Counted from the stretch's first letter, positions 9,295 through 18,438 are shown. The stretch is DNA of 64,000 bases from Flectobacillus longus (GCF_030056705.1 NZ_JASHIC010000004.1:267364-331363); one strand, 5' to 3'. Notes: a model not told the origin generated them from the sequence alone. Numbers and translations: made by a program.

Positions 9295-10071
9295 TTAATC
9301 AAGGATTTCAAACTTGTCGGCATCCAAATAGGCAGGAAACTGCGTTCTAAATGTATTCAAATTCTCCTTTGAGAGTGTAATCGTAACCATAGCTTCTTCA
9401 TTACTTTTTTCAAAAAGGTATTCTCCTTTAAAATTCAGCACCGCCGAATCTCCCGAAAAAGCATAATCATTCCCATCTGTGCCTACTCGGTTTACCCCAA
9501 CTACATAGCTTTGATTTTCGATAGCACGAGCTACAAGCAAAGATTTCCAAGGATATGCTCTTGCGGCAGGCCAATTGGCAACATATATCAATACATCGTA
9601 TTCTTGAGCAACATTGCGTGACCATACGGGAAAGCGTAAATCGTAGCAAATCAATGGGCAAATTTTCCAGCCTTTTAGAGTTGCTATTAATCGTTTATTA
9701 CCTCCTTCATAATGAGAATGTTCATTGCCCATTCTAAACAAATGTCGCTTATCATAAGTCTGAAATTGTCCGTCAGGTTGCATCCAAATCATACGATTAA
9801 ACACCTTCTCGCCCTCCCGAATCATCACACTACCCAGAATCACAGCTTTTGTTTGAGCAGCTTGTTGTTTCATCCACTTAAAGGTAGTCAGGTTCATTGG
9901 TTCAGCGAGCGTTGTATTCATCGAAAAAGCTGTGCTAAACATCTCTGGTAATACAATCAAATCGGTTTCCTCCTCTATCTGAGCTATTTTTTCTTCCAGC
10001 ATAGCCAAATTCGCTATGGGACTTTCCCAATATAGTTCTGTTTGTATGAGCGTAACTTTAAGGTCTTGCAT
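9295..10071 (-). CDS. Omega-amidase (YafV/Nit2-like carbon-nitrogen hydrolase)
   Basis: 258-residue nitrilase-superfamily amidase. The catalytic triad is present: E43 in LPEMFS, K108 in YDKRHLF, C142 in ICYDLRFPVWSRN. The sequence is of the YafV/Nit2 class, which hydrolyses alpha-ketoglutaramate and related omega-amides, a repair or transamination-coupled role in the cytosol. No signal peptide. Its 3' end faces gldA and the divergent neighbour is pdhB 407 bases away. Confidence 0.92.
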   Translation of the reverse strand: MQDLKVTLIQTELYWESPIANLAMLEEKIAQIEEETDLIVLPEMFSTAFSMNTTLAEPMNLTTFKWMKQQAAQTKAVILGSVMIREGEKVFNRMIWMQPDGQFQTYDKRHLFRMGNEHSHYEGGNKRLIATLKGWKICPLICYDLRFPVWSRNVAQEYDVLIYVANWPAARAYPWKSLLVARAIENQSYVVGVNRVGTDGNDYAFSGDSAVLNFKGEYLFEKSNEEAMVTITLSKENLNTFRTQFPAYLDADKFEILD

Positions 10072-10185
10072 TTTCTTTTTAGATTTGGAATGGGAAACTC
10101 TCTTATTCTTTTTCCCGTTGTATTTTCATTAAAAAAGTACTCAAATTTAAAGGAAGGAACCTTTAATCATGATGATATGGGGGAA

Positions 10186-10193
10186 TACTTTTG
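10186..10193 (+). promoter_or_regulatory. Candidate distal -7 element upstream of pdhB
   Basis: TACTTTTG with TTTA 20 bases upstream (10162-10165). It lies about 290 bases before pdhB and would give a long leader; it could also serve an unseen small transcript in the 10072-10478 gap. Confidence 0.35.
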
Positions 10194-10370
10194 TAATAAA
10201 TGAGTAAAAAAATCTATTTTGGGGGTTTATTAAGAGGAAGTTTTTAGTATCTATACATCAGTTTTAGGGCATAAAAGTAGCTTTTCTAAAAATATGTGAT
10301 TTCAAAAACTAACAAATATCAGCTATTTGAGGTTTCTTGAATAATGTTACTGGCTTAGTTGATAAACCTA

Positions 10371-10402
10371 CTTGTCTGTTCCAATATTCTTGCCTAATTT
10401 TA
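10371..10402 (+). promoter_or_regulatory. Candidate proximal promoter of pdhB
   Basis: CTTG, 20 bases, TAATTTTA; ends 76 bases before the pdhB ATG. No other structure is apparent in this 407-base gap. Confidence 0.45.
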
Positions 10403-10478
10403 CAGACAGTTTCCAATATAACAAGAATCTAATTTTTAACGCATAGCGTCCTAAATATCCTAGAATTATCTTAAACAA

Positions 10479-11462
10479 ATGAGAGAAATACAATTCAGAG
10501 AGGCTCTTCGTGAAGCCATGAACGAAGAAATGCGTCGTGACCAATCAGTTTTTTTACTGGGAGAAGAAGTAGCCGAATACAATGGTGCTTACAAAGTTTC
10601 GCAAGGAATGTTAGATGAATTCGGTCCAGACCGAGTAATTGACACACCAATTGCCGAGCTAGGTTTTGCAGGAATCGCTGTAGGTGCTGCCGCTAATGGT
10701 TTGCGTCCTATCGTTGAATTCATGACATTCAACTTCTCATTGGTAGCTATTGACCAAATTATCAACTCTGCTGCCAAAATGATGTCGATGTCAGGTGGTC
10801 AGTATTCTTGTCCAATGGTTTTCCGTGGACCTACAGGTAATGCTGGTCAATTGTCTTCACAACACTCTTCAAACTTCGAAAACTGGTTTGCTAACACGCC
10901 AGGTTTGAAAGTAGTTGTGCCTTCAAACCCTGCTGATGCAAAAGGACTTTTGAAAGCTTCTATCCGTGACAATGACCCTGTTATTTTCATGGAGTCTGAA
11001 TTGATGTACGGAGACAAAGGACTTGTTCCAGATGGCGAATATCTTACTCCGATTGGAAAAGCAAATATTGTGAAAGAAGGTACTGACGTTACTATCGTAA
11101 CTTTTGGTAAAATGTTGTCACGTGTTGTTATGCCAGCCGTTGCTGAATTAACTAAAATGGGTATCAATGCTGAGGTTATCGATTTAAGAACTGTTCGTCC
11201 TATCGACTATGAAACTGTTCTTGCGTCTGTAAAGAGAACCAATCGTTGTGTGGTAGTTGAAGAAGCAAACCCTATTGCAGGACTTTCTTCTGAGATTGCC
11301 TACAATATTCAACGTTGGGCATTTGATTATATGGATGCACCAGTTATCCGTGTCAACTCAAAAGACCTTCCTCTTCCTTATGCACCAACGCTAATCGATG
11401 AGATTTTGCCAAGCGTTCAACGTACAGTTGATGCTGTAAAGGCAGTACTTTATAAAAACTAA
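10479..11462 (+). CDS. pdhB: Pyruvate dehydrogenase E1 component, beta subunit
   Basis: 327-residue transketolase-family protein, the beta half of a heterotetrameric 2-oxoacid dehydrogenase E1. Typical segments are MREIQFREALREAMNEEM at the start, LGEEVAEYNGAYKVSQGM, DTPIAELGFAG (E60 region, thiamine diphosphate contact), GNAGQLSSQHSSNFENWF and VIDLRTVRPID. Similarity is closest to pyruvate dehydrogenase beta rather than branched-chain enzymes. The alpha subunit, E2 and E3 genes are not nearby, so the complex is encoded at scattered loci. Confidence 0.93.
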   Translation: MREIQFREALREAMNEEMRRDQSVFLLGEEVAEYNGAYKVSQGMLDEFGPDRVIDTPIAELGFAGIAVGAAANGLRPIVEFMTFNFSLVAIDQIINSAAKMMSMSGGQYSCPMVFRGPTGNAGQLSSQHSSNFENWFANTPGLKVVVPSNPADAKGLLKASIRDNDPVIFMESELMYGDKGLVPDGEYLTPIGKANIVKEGTDVTIVTFGKMLSRVVMPAVAELTKMGINAEVIDLRTVRPIDYETVLASVKRTNRCVVVEEANPIAGLSSEIAYNIQRWAFDYMDAPVIRVNSKDLPLPYAPTLIDEILPSVQRTVDAVKAVLYKN

Positions 11463-11528
11463 TTCCTATTGATAAAATTGCGTTTAGTAGTTCATTTTAC
11501 TAACTGAACTTTTATTCATAGAATTTTC

Positions 11529-11570
11529 AAAAAAATCTTAGTCTTCTCAGGCTAAGATTTTTTTTTATTT
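11529..11570 (+). terminator. Intrinsic terminator after pdhB
   Basis: AAATCTTAG / CTAAGATTT arms with loop TCTTCTCAGG and a run of nine T. The remaining ~250 bases to the next gene are AT-rich with nothing recognisable. Confidence 0.88.
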
Positions 11571-11819
11571 TAATACCATTATCATTATATGTATCAACAG
11601 ATACCATTCTGCGATTATAACCAATATTCAGGCGCTTATAATTATTTAACACTCTTATATAAATTTCTAATTCTCTAAGCACTCGAAGATTTATAAATAT
11701 AGTGCAAATTTTAAAACACAATTTATTTCAATCATAACCTTTTTCGGTCATTAATGTATTTGGAATAGTGATTTTCAATGTCTATTTTAGAGTTACAAAG
11801 CCCATAAAATTTTATACAC

Positions 11820-12734
11820 ATGAAGAATCACTATCTAATTATTATTCTGCTATCTTTCATATTTTTATTTACTCAATGTAGCGAAGACCAATCGGTAGAG
11901 CCTACTAGCCCTGAGCACAATGGTCTCAAAATTGACCTTAGCTCAATTTACAGAGGAGTGTATCTTGACAGCTTAAAATATATTGTTGGTGATCAAGGTA
12001 AAGAAAATGCTTTACTTCAATGGTGCCAATACAATAATTTTACAACTGTTACATGCTATGATTTATACACTTTGTTGGCAACCTCAGCGGGGTATCCAAA
12101 AGTAGCTGCATTTATTCGCAAAGCGCGTACTCAATACGGCATCACTACTGTTACCGCCTGCATGGGTTCGGCTAGCGCTTTTACAACTATCATTAATAAT
12201 TATAATGCTAGCCGTACAGATGCCCTTGAAAAATTTGATTATGCTAACTTGGAACTTGAATGGTGGAATAAAGCTGCATCCTTTAAAAACTACCTCAAAG
12301 AATTGCAAGGAATCAATGCTTGGGGAGATGCTCAAACAACGCCAGTGCCAACAGAAACTTACATTGGGTGGTTCCAAAACCCTACTGGTCAGGAGTTGAC
12401 ACAGGCAACAGGAATTGTTACAAATACAGACCGAGTATTGGTACACGATTACCAAACTACTCCTACTTTTAGCTATATGCAGAGCCGCCTACAATGGTTA
12501 GGAAAAGCGGCTAAAGCGCAAAACAAAATTCAAAAAGTAGTATTCTTATTTAGTGCAGAAACTACTTTTTCGTTCAACTATTTTGTCAATAATAGCTTTG
12601 ACAATACTTATATAAAAGTACTCAGCGAATACCAAGCTGCATCATTCACAGGAAAAGAAAACCTTGAAATTATTGGTTATCAAATTTTTGCCCAATCAGA
12701 AGGACGTGCTGCACGCCCAATGATAATTCTGTAG
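11820..12734 (+). CDS. Lipoprotein of unknown function
   Basis: 304 residues with a clear lipobox: hydrophobic core LIIILLSFIFLF followed by TQC, C20 being the lipidated residue, so it should be anchored in the envelope. The mature protein has alternating helix and strand stretches (KAAFIRKARTQYGITTVTACMG, NLELEWWNKAASFKNYLKEL, KVVFLFSAETTFSFNYF) that could form an (alpha/beta) barrel similar to glycosidase-like folds, but I see no known catalytic motif. The gene is single, between two repeat or terminator regions. Function unknown. Confidence 0.8.
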   Translation: MKNHYLIIILLSFIFLFTQCSEDQSVEPTSPEHNGLKIDLSSIYRGVYLDSLKYIVGDQGKENALLQWCQYNNFTTVTCYDLYTLLATSAGYPKVAAFIRKARTQYGITTVTACMGSASAFTTIINNYNASRTDALEKFDYANLELEWWNKAASFKNYLKELQGINAWGDAQTTPVPTETYIGWFQNPTGQELTQATGIVTNTDRVLVHDYQTTPTFSYMQSRLQWLGKAAKAQNKIQKVVFLFSAETTFSFNYFVNNSFDNTYIKVLSEYQAASFTGKENLEIIGYQIFAQSEGRAARPMIIL

Positions 12735-12750
12735 GATTTGAGTATCAATG

Positions 12751-12925
12751 GTGAATTAGTAGTGTACCTAGGATGATAAAACTGTTTATTTTAGATATCG
12801 GATGTTGGATTTCGGAAGTGTAAGCTTCTATTGCTTATGACAAATAAAGGTCTTTTTATTTATTTCCGAAATCAGAAATCCCAATTCTACAATAGTTTGA
12901 AATCCTTCGTAAAGCGCTAATTCAC
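12751..12925. repeat. MITE-like inverted-repeat element, copy B1
   Basis: 175 bases with perfect 9-base ends GTGAATTAG / CTAATTCAC. Inside are a second inverted pair, GGATTTCGGAA / TTTCCGAAATCAGAAATCC, and a subterminal AAATCCTTCGTA. Same size and order as copy B2 at 14235-14412; related to 35381-35460 and, inverted, to 39490-39665. It lies between the convergent lipoprotein and TSUP genes. Confidence 0.75.
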
Positions 12926-12931
12926 AATTTT

Positions 12932-13672
12932 CTAGGCAAATATAAGCTTCAAGCAAGCAATCACTAGTCCTAATGCCAGCATATAGCGTAAGGTCGGGAT
13001 ATTGAATCGATGACTACCATAATACGCTCCAGCCATACCGCCAGCAATAGTAGCCAAGACTGCATATACCAAATCAGGCTGAACCACCAACGTCCCTTTT
13101 GAGATAGATCCTATTAGTCCAGAAACGGAGTTTACAAAGATAAATAATGCCGAAACAGCAGCCGTTTGTTTGAGTGTTGCCCAGCCCATTACTAGCATCA
13201 CTGGACTCAGGATAATCCCCCCACCAATACCAATCATTCCAGACAAAAGTCCAATAACAGCACCCGTCAACAAAGCGCCAAACAAAGGAATTTCCTTTAC
13301 TTCATGCTCAGACTTTTCAAATTTTACTAGCATTCTTACTATCGAAATAAGAATACATACCGCTAATATTTTTTTGTAAATACTATCGGGAAGCGTATAA
13401 GTGGCGCCTAAAAAAGACATAGGAATACTAGCAATGGCAAAAGGCCAAAAAAGCTTGATTTTGAAATGTCCTGCGCGATAGAAACCTATAAAAGAAAATA
13501 ATGATACCGCTAAGTTCATAATCAGAGCTGAAGATTTCATCAGTGCGGGTGCAAAACCCAACAATGCCATCACAGCAAGATACCCACTAGCCCCACCATG
13601 TCCTACCGAAGCATATAAAAAAGCCACTGTTGCTAGCATCGCCAGCATTAAAATCATTTGGGTAATTTCCAT
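12932..13672 (-). CDS. TSUP (TauE/SafE) family permease
   Basis: 246-residue polytopic membrane protein of the TSUP family (former DUF81), with the conserved N-terminal half GHGGASGYLAVMALLGFAP and the repeated half GALLTGAVIGLLSGMIGIGGGIILSPVML. About eight hydrophobic segments. Members move small organosulfur or carboxylate anions such as sulfite, sulfoacetate or taurine products. A ModE-like regulator lies 144 bases upstream on the same strand, which hints at an oxyanion-related trigger. The substrate cannot be deduced. Confidence 0.9.
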   Translation of the reverse strand: MEITQMILMLAMLATVAFLYASVGHGGASGYLAVMALLGFAPALMKSSALIMNLAVSLFSFIGFYRAGHFKIKLFWPFAIASIPMSFLGATYTLPDSIYKKILAVCILISIVRMLVKFEKSEHEVKEIPLFGALLTGAVIGLLSGMIGIGGGIILSPVMLVMGWATLKQTAAVSALFIFVNSVSGLIGSISKGTLVVQPDLVYAVLATIAGGMAGAYYGSHRFNIPTLRYMLALGLVIACLKLIFA

Positions 13673-13816
13673 GAATTAAGTAAGATTTGTGACTGCTGAG
13701 TTTGAACCCAGATGAGTTATTCGCAAATTTAATTGCTCGTTATTTTTGTAAAAATATAACGTGTTAACTAAAAAGGCAATACTTAGAGAAGTATAAATAA
13801 AAAATGAGACGTATAT

Positions 13817-14197
13817 TTAAACGACTCCTAAGGTGTGACTTTTTTGATTGAAAGCTTCGGTTTCTTGTTGCAGAAAATCTTTAAACCTTTGTTGTAAGGC
13901 TTTATATTCTACAATGGCTTTTATTCCCTCTTCTGTAACTACAGCTCCTCCACCTCTTTTACCACCCACTTGGGTAATCACAAAGGGTTTGGCAGACTGG
14001 ACATTCATCGAATTAATCAATTCCCATGCTCTCTTATATGACATATTCATAGCTTTGGCAGCTTGTGAAATAGACCCATGTTCGATAATTAATTCCATCA
14101 ATTGGATTCTTCCTTTTCCTAAAAATCGGTCGGTACCATCAGATTTTTCAATCCAAACAGCCCCCACAACCTGATAAGATTCTTTTCCTTGACTCAT
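13817..14197 (-). CDS. ModE-like winged-helix regulator (DNA-binding domain only)
   Basis: 126 residues matching the ModE N-terminal DNA-binding domain: GKGRIQLMELIIEHGSISQA, then the helix-turn-helix AAKAMNMSYKRAWELINSMN and the wing KPFVITQVGGKRGGGAVVT. It lacks the two C-terminal Mop domains that bind molybdate in E. coli ModE, so any effector must be sensed elsewhere. The regulator precedes the TSUP permease in the same direction, a likely two-gene unit. No molybdate transporter or molybdopterin genes are in the window. Confidence 0.88.
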   Translation of the reverse strand: MSQGKESYQVVGAVWIEKSDGTDRFLGKGRIQLMELIIEHGSISQAAKAMNMSYKRAWELINSMNVQSAKPFVITQVGGKRGGGAVVTEEGIKAIVEYKALQQRFKDFLQQETEAFNQKSHTLGVV

Positions 14198-14234
14198 ATA
14201 TTGGGAATTAAGTATTAATGTTGAATGATGAATT

Positions 14235-14412
14235 GTGAATTAGTAGTGCACCAAGGATTTTAAAATCATCCATTGGAGATATCGGATGTTGGGTTTCGGA
14301 AGTGTAAACTACTTTTAAAAATTATATTTTGTAAAAAATACAGGTATTTCACTTCATTACCGAAATCAAAAATCCCAAATGGCTTGCAAACTTTGTTACA
14401 GTCTTACTTCAC
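14235..14412. repeat. MITE-like inverted-repeat element, copy B2
   Basis: 178 bases starting GTGAATTAGTAGTGCACCAA and ending TTACTTCAC, containing ATATCGGATGTTGGGTTTCGG and TACCGAAATCAAAAATCCCA. It occupies most of the 14198-14508 gap between the divergent regulator and fucosidase genes; the middle differs from copy B1. Confidence 0.75.
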
Positions 14413-14508
14413 TATTTATCATTATCGCTATTTTATAAATGTATAGGTATTTTTTGATAAAAATATCTTTTAAAAACACCAAATTATCTTTACAAACTAT
14501 TATAAAAC

Positions 14509-15831
14509 ATGAAAAAAATTACAACTGCTTTATTATGTTGTTTTCTAGCAACAGCATCCATTTTTGCACAAAAATATGTGCCTAGTCCCGAAAACCTCAA
14601 AGCTCGTCAAGAATTTGACGAAGCTCGCTTTGGTATGTTTATCCACTGGGGCGCATCAAGCGTTTTGGGCGATGGTGAATGGGTTATGAACAACAAAAAT
14701 ATTAAAATAAAAGATTATCAAAGACTCCAAAGAGCTTTTAATCCAGTGGATTTTGATGCAAAAACATGGGTAGGCATTGCCAAAAATGCTGGTATGAAAT
14801 ATATTACCCTTATTACTCGCCACCACGACGGCTTTAGTAATTTTCATACGCAATATTCAGATTGGGGCATTGCAAACACCCCTTTTAAAAGAGATATTGT
14901 TAAAGAAATCGCCGATGAATGTCATAAACAAGGTATCAAAATATGCTTTTATTATTCGCTATTGGATTGGTATCGCACCGATTATCCTTATGAAACTGGT
15001 AAAACAGGTAAAGGTACTGGTCGCACTGAAAAAAGTAATTATGCCAGCTACTTGCAGTTTATGAAAAATCAACTTACCGAGCTACTTACCAAATATGGTG
15101 AGGTATCCACTATCTGGTTTGATGGCCATTGGGATCAATTAGACAACGATCATGATAAAACGTTACAATCTAAAATTGACTGGAAATATGACGAAATTTA
15201 TTCACTGATTCACAAACTTCAACCACAATGTTTGATTGGTAATAACCACCATTTATTACCAATTGATGGCGAAGATTTCCAGATGTTTGAGCGTGACCTT
15301 CCTGGCGAAAACAAATCAGGTTTGTCGGGACAAGAAATTGGTAAATTACCCATCGAAACTTGCGAAACACTCAATGGCTCATGGGGATATAATATCAAAG
15401 ACAACAGCTACAAAACTCCTAAAGAGTTGGTTGATTACTTGGTTAGAGCGGCAGGATACGGTGCCAACTTTTTGTTGAATGTTGGTCCAATGCCAAATGG
15501 CGAGATTCAACCAGAATTTGTAGAAAGATTGACGAAGGTTGGTGATTTTATGAAAATCTATGGCTCTACGATTTATGGTACACAAGGTGGGTTTGTTCGT
15601 CCGCAAGATTGGGGTGCTGTAACCGAAAAAGGCAATAAAGTATATCTTCATTTACTAAAACAAAAAGAAGATAAGTGGATGATTAAAATACCTGTAGCTT
15701 TCAAAACGGCTAAATATTTTAAATCAGGCACACCTGTGAAGTTCCAAAAATTGGATAACAACTTCGTTGTTTTTGATATCAATCCAGCACAGCGAGATGA
15801 ATTAGACACTGTGATTGAGTTGGAAAAGTAA
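14509..15831 (+). CDS. Alpha-L-fucosidase, GH29
   Basis: 440-residue secreted glycoside hydrolase that removes L-fucose from glycans. The signal peptide ends around SIFAQ (residue 21). GH29 landmarks are ARFGMFIHWGASSV (39-52), ITLITRHHDGFSNF (99-112, substrate histidines), the nucleophile D205 in TIWFDGHWD, and LLNVGPMPNGEIQPE. A small beta domain forms the C-terminal ~90 residues. The gene is single, with a strong terminator, and is not part of a visible polysaccharide-utilisation locus. Confidence 0.94.
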   Translation: MKKITTALLCCFLATASIFAQKYVPSPENLKARQEFDEARFGMFIHWGASSVLGDGEWVMNNKNIKIKDYQRLQRAFNPVDFDAKTWVGIAKNAGMKYITLITRHHDGFSNFHTQYSDWGIANTPFKRDIVKEIADECHKQGIKICFYYSLLDWYRTDYPYETGKTGKGTGRTEKSNYASYLQFMKNQLTELLTKYGEVSTIWFDGHWDQLDNDHDKTLQSKIDWKYDEIYSLIHKLQPQCLIGNNHHLLPIDGEDFQMFERDLPGENKSGLSGQEIGKLPIETCETLNGSWGYNIKDNSYKTPKELVDYLVRAAGYGANFLLNVGPMPNGEIQPEFVERLTKVGDFMKIYGSTIYGTQGGFVRPQDWGAVTEKGNKVYLHLLKQKEDKWMIKIPVAFKTAKYFKSGTPVKFQKLDNNFVVFDINPAQRDELDTVIELEK

Positions 15832-15863
15832 GATTTCCTTATCACATTTAAGCGTTTGATTTT

Positions 15864-15903
15864 ATAGGGAATGGTGTTTTGAGCACCATTCCCTATTTTT
15901 TTG
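15864..15903 (+). terminator. Intrinsic terminator after the fucosidase gene
   Basis: TAGGGAATGGTG / CACCATTCCCTA arms, loop TTTTGAG, then seven T. Confidence 0.92.
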
Positions 15904-16003
15904 AAAAAGACACAGAGAAAGTATTACTAAAAATAGAGCATTTTAATAGATTTATTTATTTTTACTACAAACTTTTAGTTCTTAATCTATCAAACACCTC
16001 ATA

Positions 16004-17281
16004 ATGATGCAAGAAGCCTTTTTACACCATGTTTGGCAATTTCAAAAGTTTAATAGCCTTTCTCTACTAAGCACACAAGCTGAGCCTATTCAGGTACTGA
16101 AAGTTGGCTATCACAACGCTCATGCTGGAGCTGATTTCTTAGAAGCACATATTCAAATTGGAGAGGTCGAATGGATAGGAAGTGTGGAAATACACCTCAA
16201 ATCTTCGGACTGGGAACAACATACACATCAACATGACCAATCTTATGGCAATGTCATCTTACACGTAGTTTGGGAAAATGACCGCGAAGTGTATCGATAC
16301 GATGACACAATAATGCCCACCTTGGTGGTAAAAGATCTCGTTGATACACATTTGCTACAATCCTATTCTGATTTTATGGCAAGATCTACCCAAATTCTCT
16401 GTCAAGGGCAATTTGAGGAAGTGCCATTTATCCGAAAAATAGGAATGTTAGACAAAGCATTATTGCTCAGGCTTGAACAAAAAGCTAATCATATCATGGA
16501 GATTTTTGCCAAATGTAATCAAGACTGGGAAGATGTAGCTTATAGATTATTAGCCAAAAATTTTGGTTTTGTGGTCAATGCCGAACCTTTTGTGAGACTA
16601 GCCGAAAATTTACCCCTGAAATGTATTCATAAGCATCGCGATAGCCTATTTCAGATAGAAGCCATGGTATTTGGCGTAGCAGGTTTATTGGAAATAATTG
16701 AGGAAAATGATGACTATCAACAAAGATTAAAACAGGAATTTAAGTTTTTGTCTGCAAAATATCAGCTAAAACCTGTTATTGAAAAACATGAATGGAAGTT
16801 TTTGAGAATGCGACCTGCCAACTTTCCAACGCTCAGATTAGCGCAATGGGCGGCATTAATTGGGAAAAATGCCACTCTTTTTTCATTAATGATTTACTTT
16901 AAAGATACTCAAACCATAGAATCACTTTTTAGAATCAACACCTCTCCTTACTGGGAAAATCATTATCGCTTCGGAAAATCTACTGAGACGAAAGTAAAAA
17001 GTTTTGGAAAGAGCTCCTTTGAAAATATCCTTATCAATACCGTTGTGCCCTTGATGGCAGGCTATGGAAGATATAAAAATGAACAAATATTGATAGATAA
17101 GGCTATTGTCATGCTAGAAGGCATACACCCTGAGAAAAACCATATTCTAGATATTTGGCAAGAACTCAACTTACCTATCAAAAATGCGGCTGATTCACAG
17201 GGTGCTTTGGAATGGATGAAAAGTTTTTGCAAAACTAAGCACTGTCTCTCGTGTGAAGTCGGCTTATTTCTTCTTCGTTAG
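16004..17281 (+). CDS. DUF2851 family protein
   Basis: 425 residues of the Bacteroidota-specific DUF2851 family. Recognisable parts are the start MQEAFLHHVWQFQKF, the block GYHNAHAGADFLEAHIQIGE with EWIGSVEIHLKSSDWEQH and NVILHVVWEND (about residues 43-98), a helical middle, and the C-terminal KTKHCLSCEVGLFLL. The early block resembles a restriction-like (PD-(D/E)XK) core, an inference not tested. ATG codons at 16004 and 16007 are both possible starts. Its last 47 bases overlap the 3' end of the convergent PAS gene. Confidence 0.88.
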   Translation: MMQEAFLHHVWQFQKFNSLSLLSTQAEPIQVLKVGYHNAHAGADFLEAHIQIGEVEWIGSVEIHLKSSDWEQHTHQHDQSYGNVILHVVWENDREVYRYDDTIMPTLVVKDLVDTHLLQSYSDFMARSTQILCQGQFEEVPFIRKIGMLDKALLLRLEQKANHIMEIFAKCNQDWEDVAYRLLAKNFGFVVNAEPFVRLAENLPLKCIHKHRDSLFQIEAMVFGVAGLLEIIEENDDYQQRLKQEFKFLSAKYQLKPVIEKHEWKFLRMRPANFPTLRLAQWAALIGKNATLFSLMIYFKDTQTIESLFRINTSPYWENHYRFGKSTETKVKSFGKSSFENILINTVVPLMAGYGRYKNEQILIDKAIVMLEGIHPEKNHILDIWQELNLPIKNAADSQGALEWMKSFCKTKHCLSCEVGLFLLR

Positions 17282-18263
17282 TTTCGAGCGCTCTTGATTT
17301 TAAGACTGTCTGACGAATAATATCATCTAGTTGTTGTGCACTTATTTTAAGCATTTCTACCAATAGTTGAATACTAGGAGGTATTACTTCGTTTTCCAAT
17401 AAATCTACAGCTCCCAAGATATTTGCCACAGGGTGTCTAATCACATGTGATTGAGTATAAGCAATATCTTTGAGTTTGGAGTTCTGGTCTATAATAATCT
17501 GCTCACGTTCTTTTACTTTACTTATATCTTGAATGATTGACCAAATACGAGGTTTTCCATGCTTGTCAATAACAAGTCTTCCATGTAATAAAATCGGTAT
17601 AGTATGTCCATTTTTGTGGATATACTCTTTCTCATAAGGCCCATAACTTCCTGAGTTATGTAAGTTTCTTATCTGTTCTTGCTCTTGTTCTTCAAAAGAA
17701 ACAGGTGTTAAGTCCCAATAACTCAAAGACAGGAGCTCTTCTTTGGAATACCCTGTCATTTGAAGCAAAGCTGTATTTACTTCAAGATATTGGCCATCCA
17801 TCGAGTTGACAGCAATACCAACAGGTGATAGCTCAAAGATATTACTGTATTTGGTTTGATTCTCCAACAGCATGGCATTTATGCTGACAGTCTGTTCGTT
17901 AAGCTCTTCTACATGGGTAATGTCATGCCCAATACACAATATTTCATGTGGTTCGTGGTTGGCGTCTAACAGTAATGTAAATTCCCACTGAGTCCATAAA
18001 AAACTGTTAGTAGAATAGGGTTTTCTTAAAATAACAGGAAAAGGCTTTTCAGGCTGAGACAAACAAAGCTGTACAGTTTCAGCGCATTTTGGATGGTCCT
18101 CAGCGTAAATAGTATCCATACTAAATACTCCCACCAAACTTTTATTTAAGTACTCAAATCGCTTCTGGAAATGCGGTGACACATACGTGATAAAACCTTC
18201 TAGGTCGATTTTTACAACGTACAGATAGTTAGAGTTCTTAATAGCATCAACAACTTTCGACAT
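17235..18263 (-). CDS. Two-PAS protein with DHp-like region but no ATPase domain
   Basis: 342 residues, no signal peptide or membrane segment. PAS domain 1 is at about 8-118 (TYVSPHFQKRFEYL ... ILCIGHDITHVEE) and PAS domain 2 at about 138-250 (NIFELSPVGIAVNSMDGQYL ... WSIIQDISKVKERE). A coiled linker and a dimerisation/phosphoacceptor-like helix pair follow, with QSHVIRHPVANILG; H273 is in the position of the phosphorylated histidine. The protein ends about 70 residues later without any HATPase motifs. It may be phosphorylated in trans, act as a sensor adaptor, or be a decayed kinase. No response regulator is adjacent. Confidence 0.82.
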   Translation of the reverse strand: MSKVVDAIKNSNYLYVVKIDLEGFITYVSPHFQKRFEYLNKSLVGVFSMDTIYAEDHPKCAETVQLCLSQPEKPFPVILRKPYSTNSFLWTQWEFTLLLDANHEPHEILCIGHDITHVEELNEQTVSINAMLLENQTKYSNIFELSPVGIAVNSMDGQYLEVNTALLQMTGYSKEELLSLSYWDLTPVSFEEQEQEQIRNLHNSGSYGPYEKEYIHKNGHTIPILLHGRLVIDKHGKPRIWSIIQDISKVKEREQIIIDQNSKLKDIAYTQSHVIRHPVANILGAVDLLENEVIPPSIQLLVEMLKISAQQLDDIIRQTVLKSRALETNEEEISRLHTRDSA

Positions 18264-18438
18264 AATTGTGCGTATGTTAGTTCTAAGCTTCTATCAAGAT
18301 AGAAGAGTAAGGCAATTATAATTCATCAAAAATTAGCGGTTTATTGAAGCTGAGCTGGGGTTGGTACGTTTTTATAAAAGTAGCCCTTTCTCGCAAATAG
18401 TAATACAACTAGACTCATTTTCATGCGAAATATACTAA

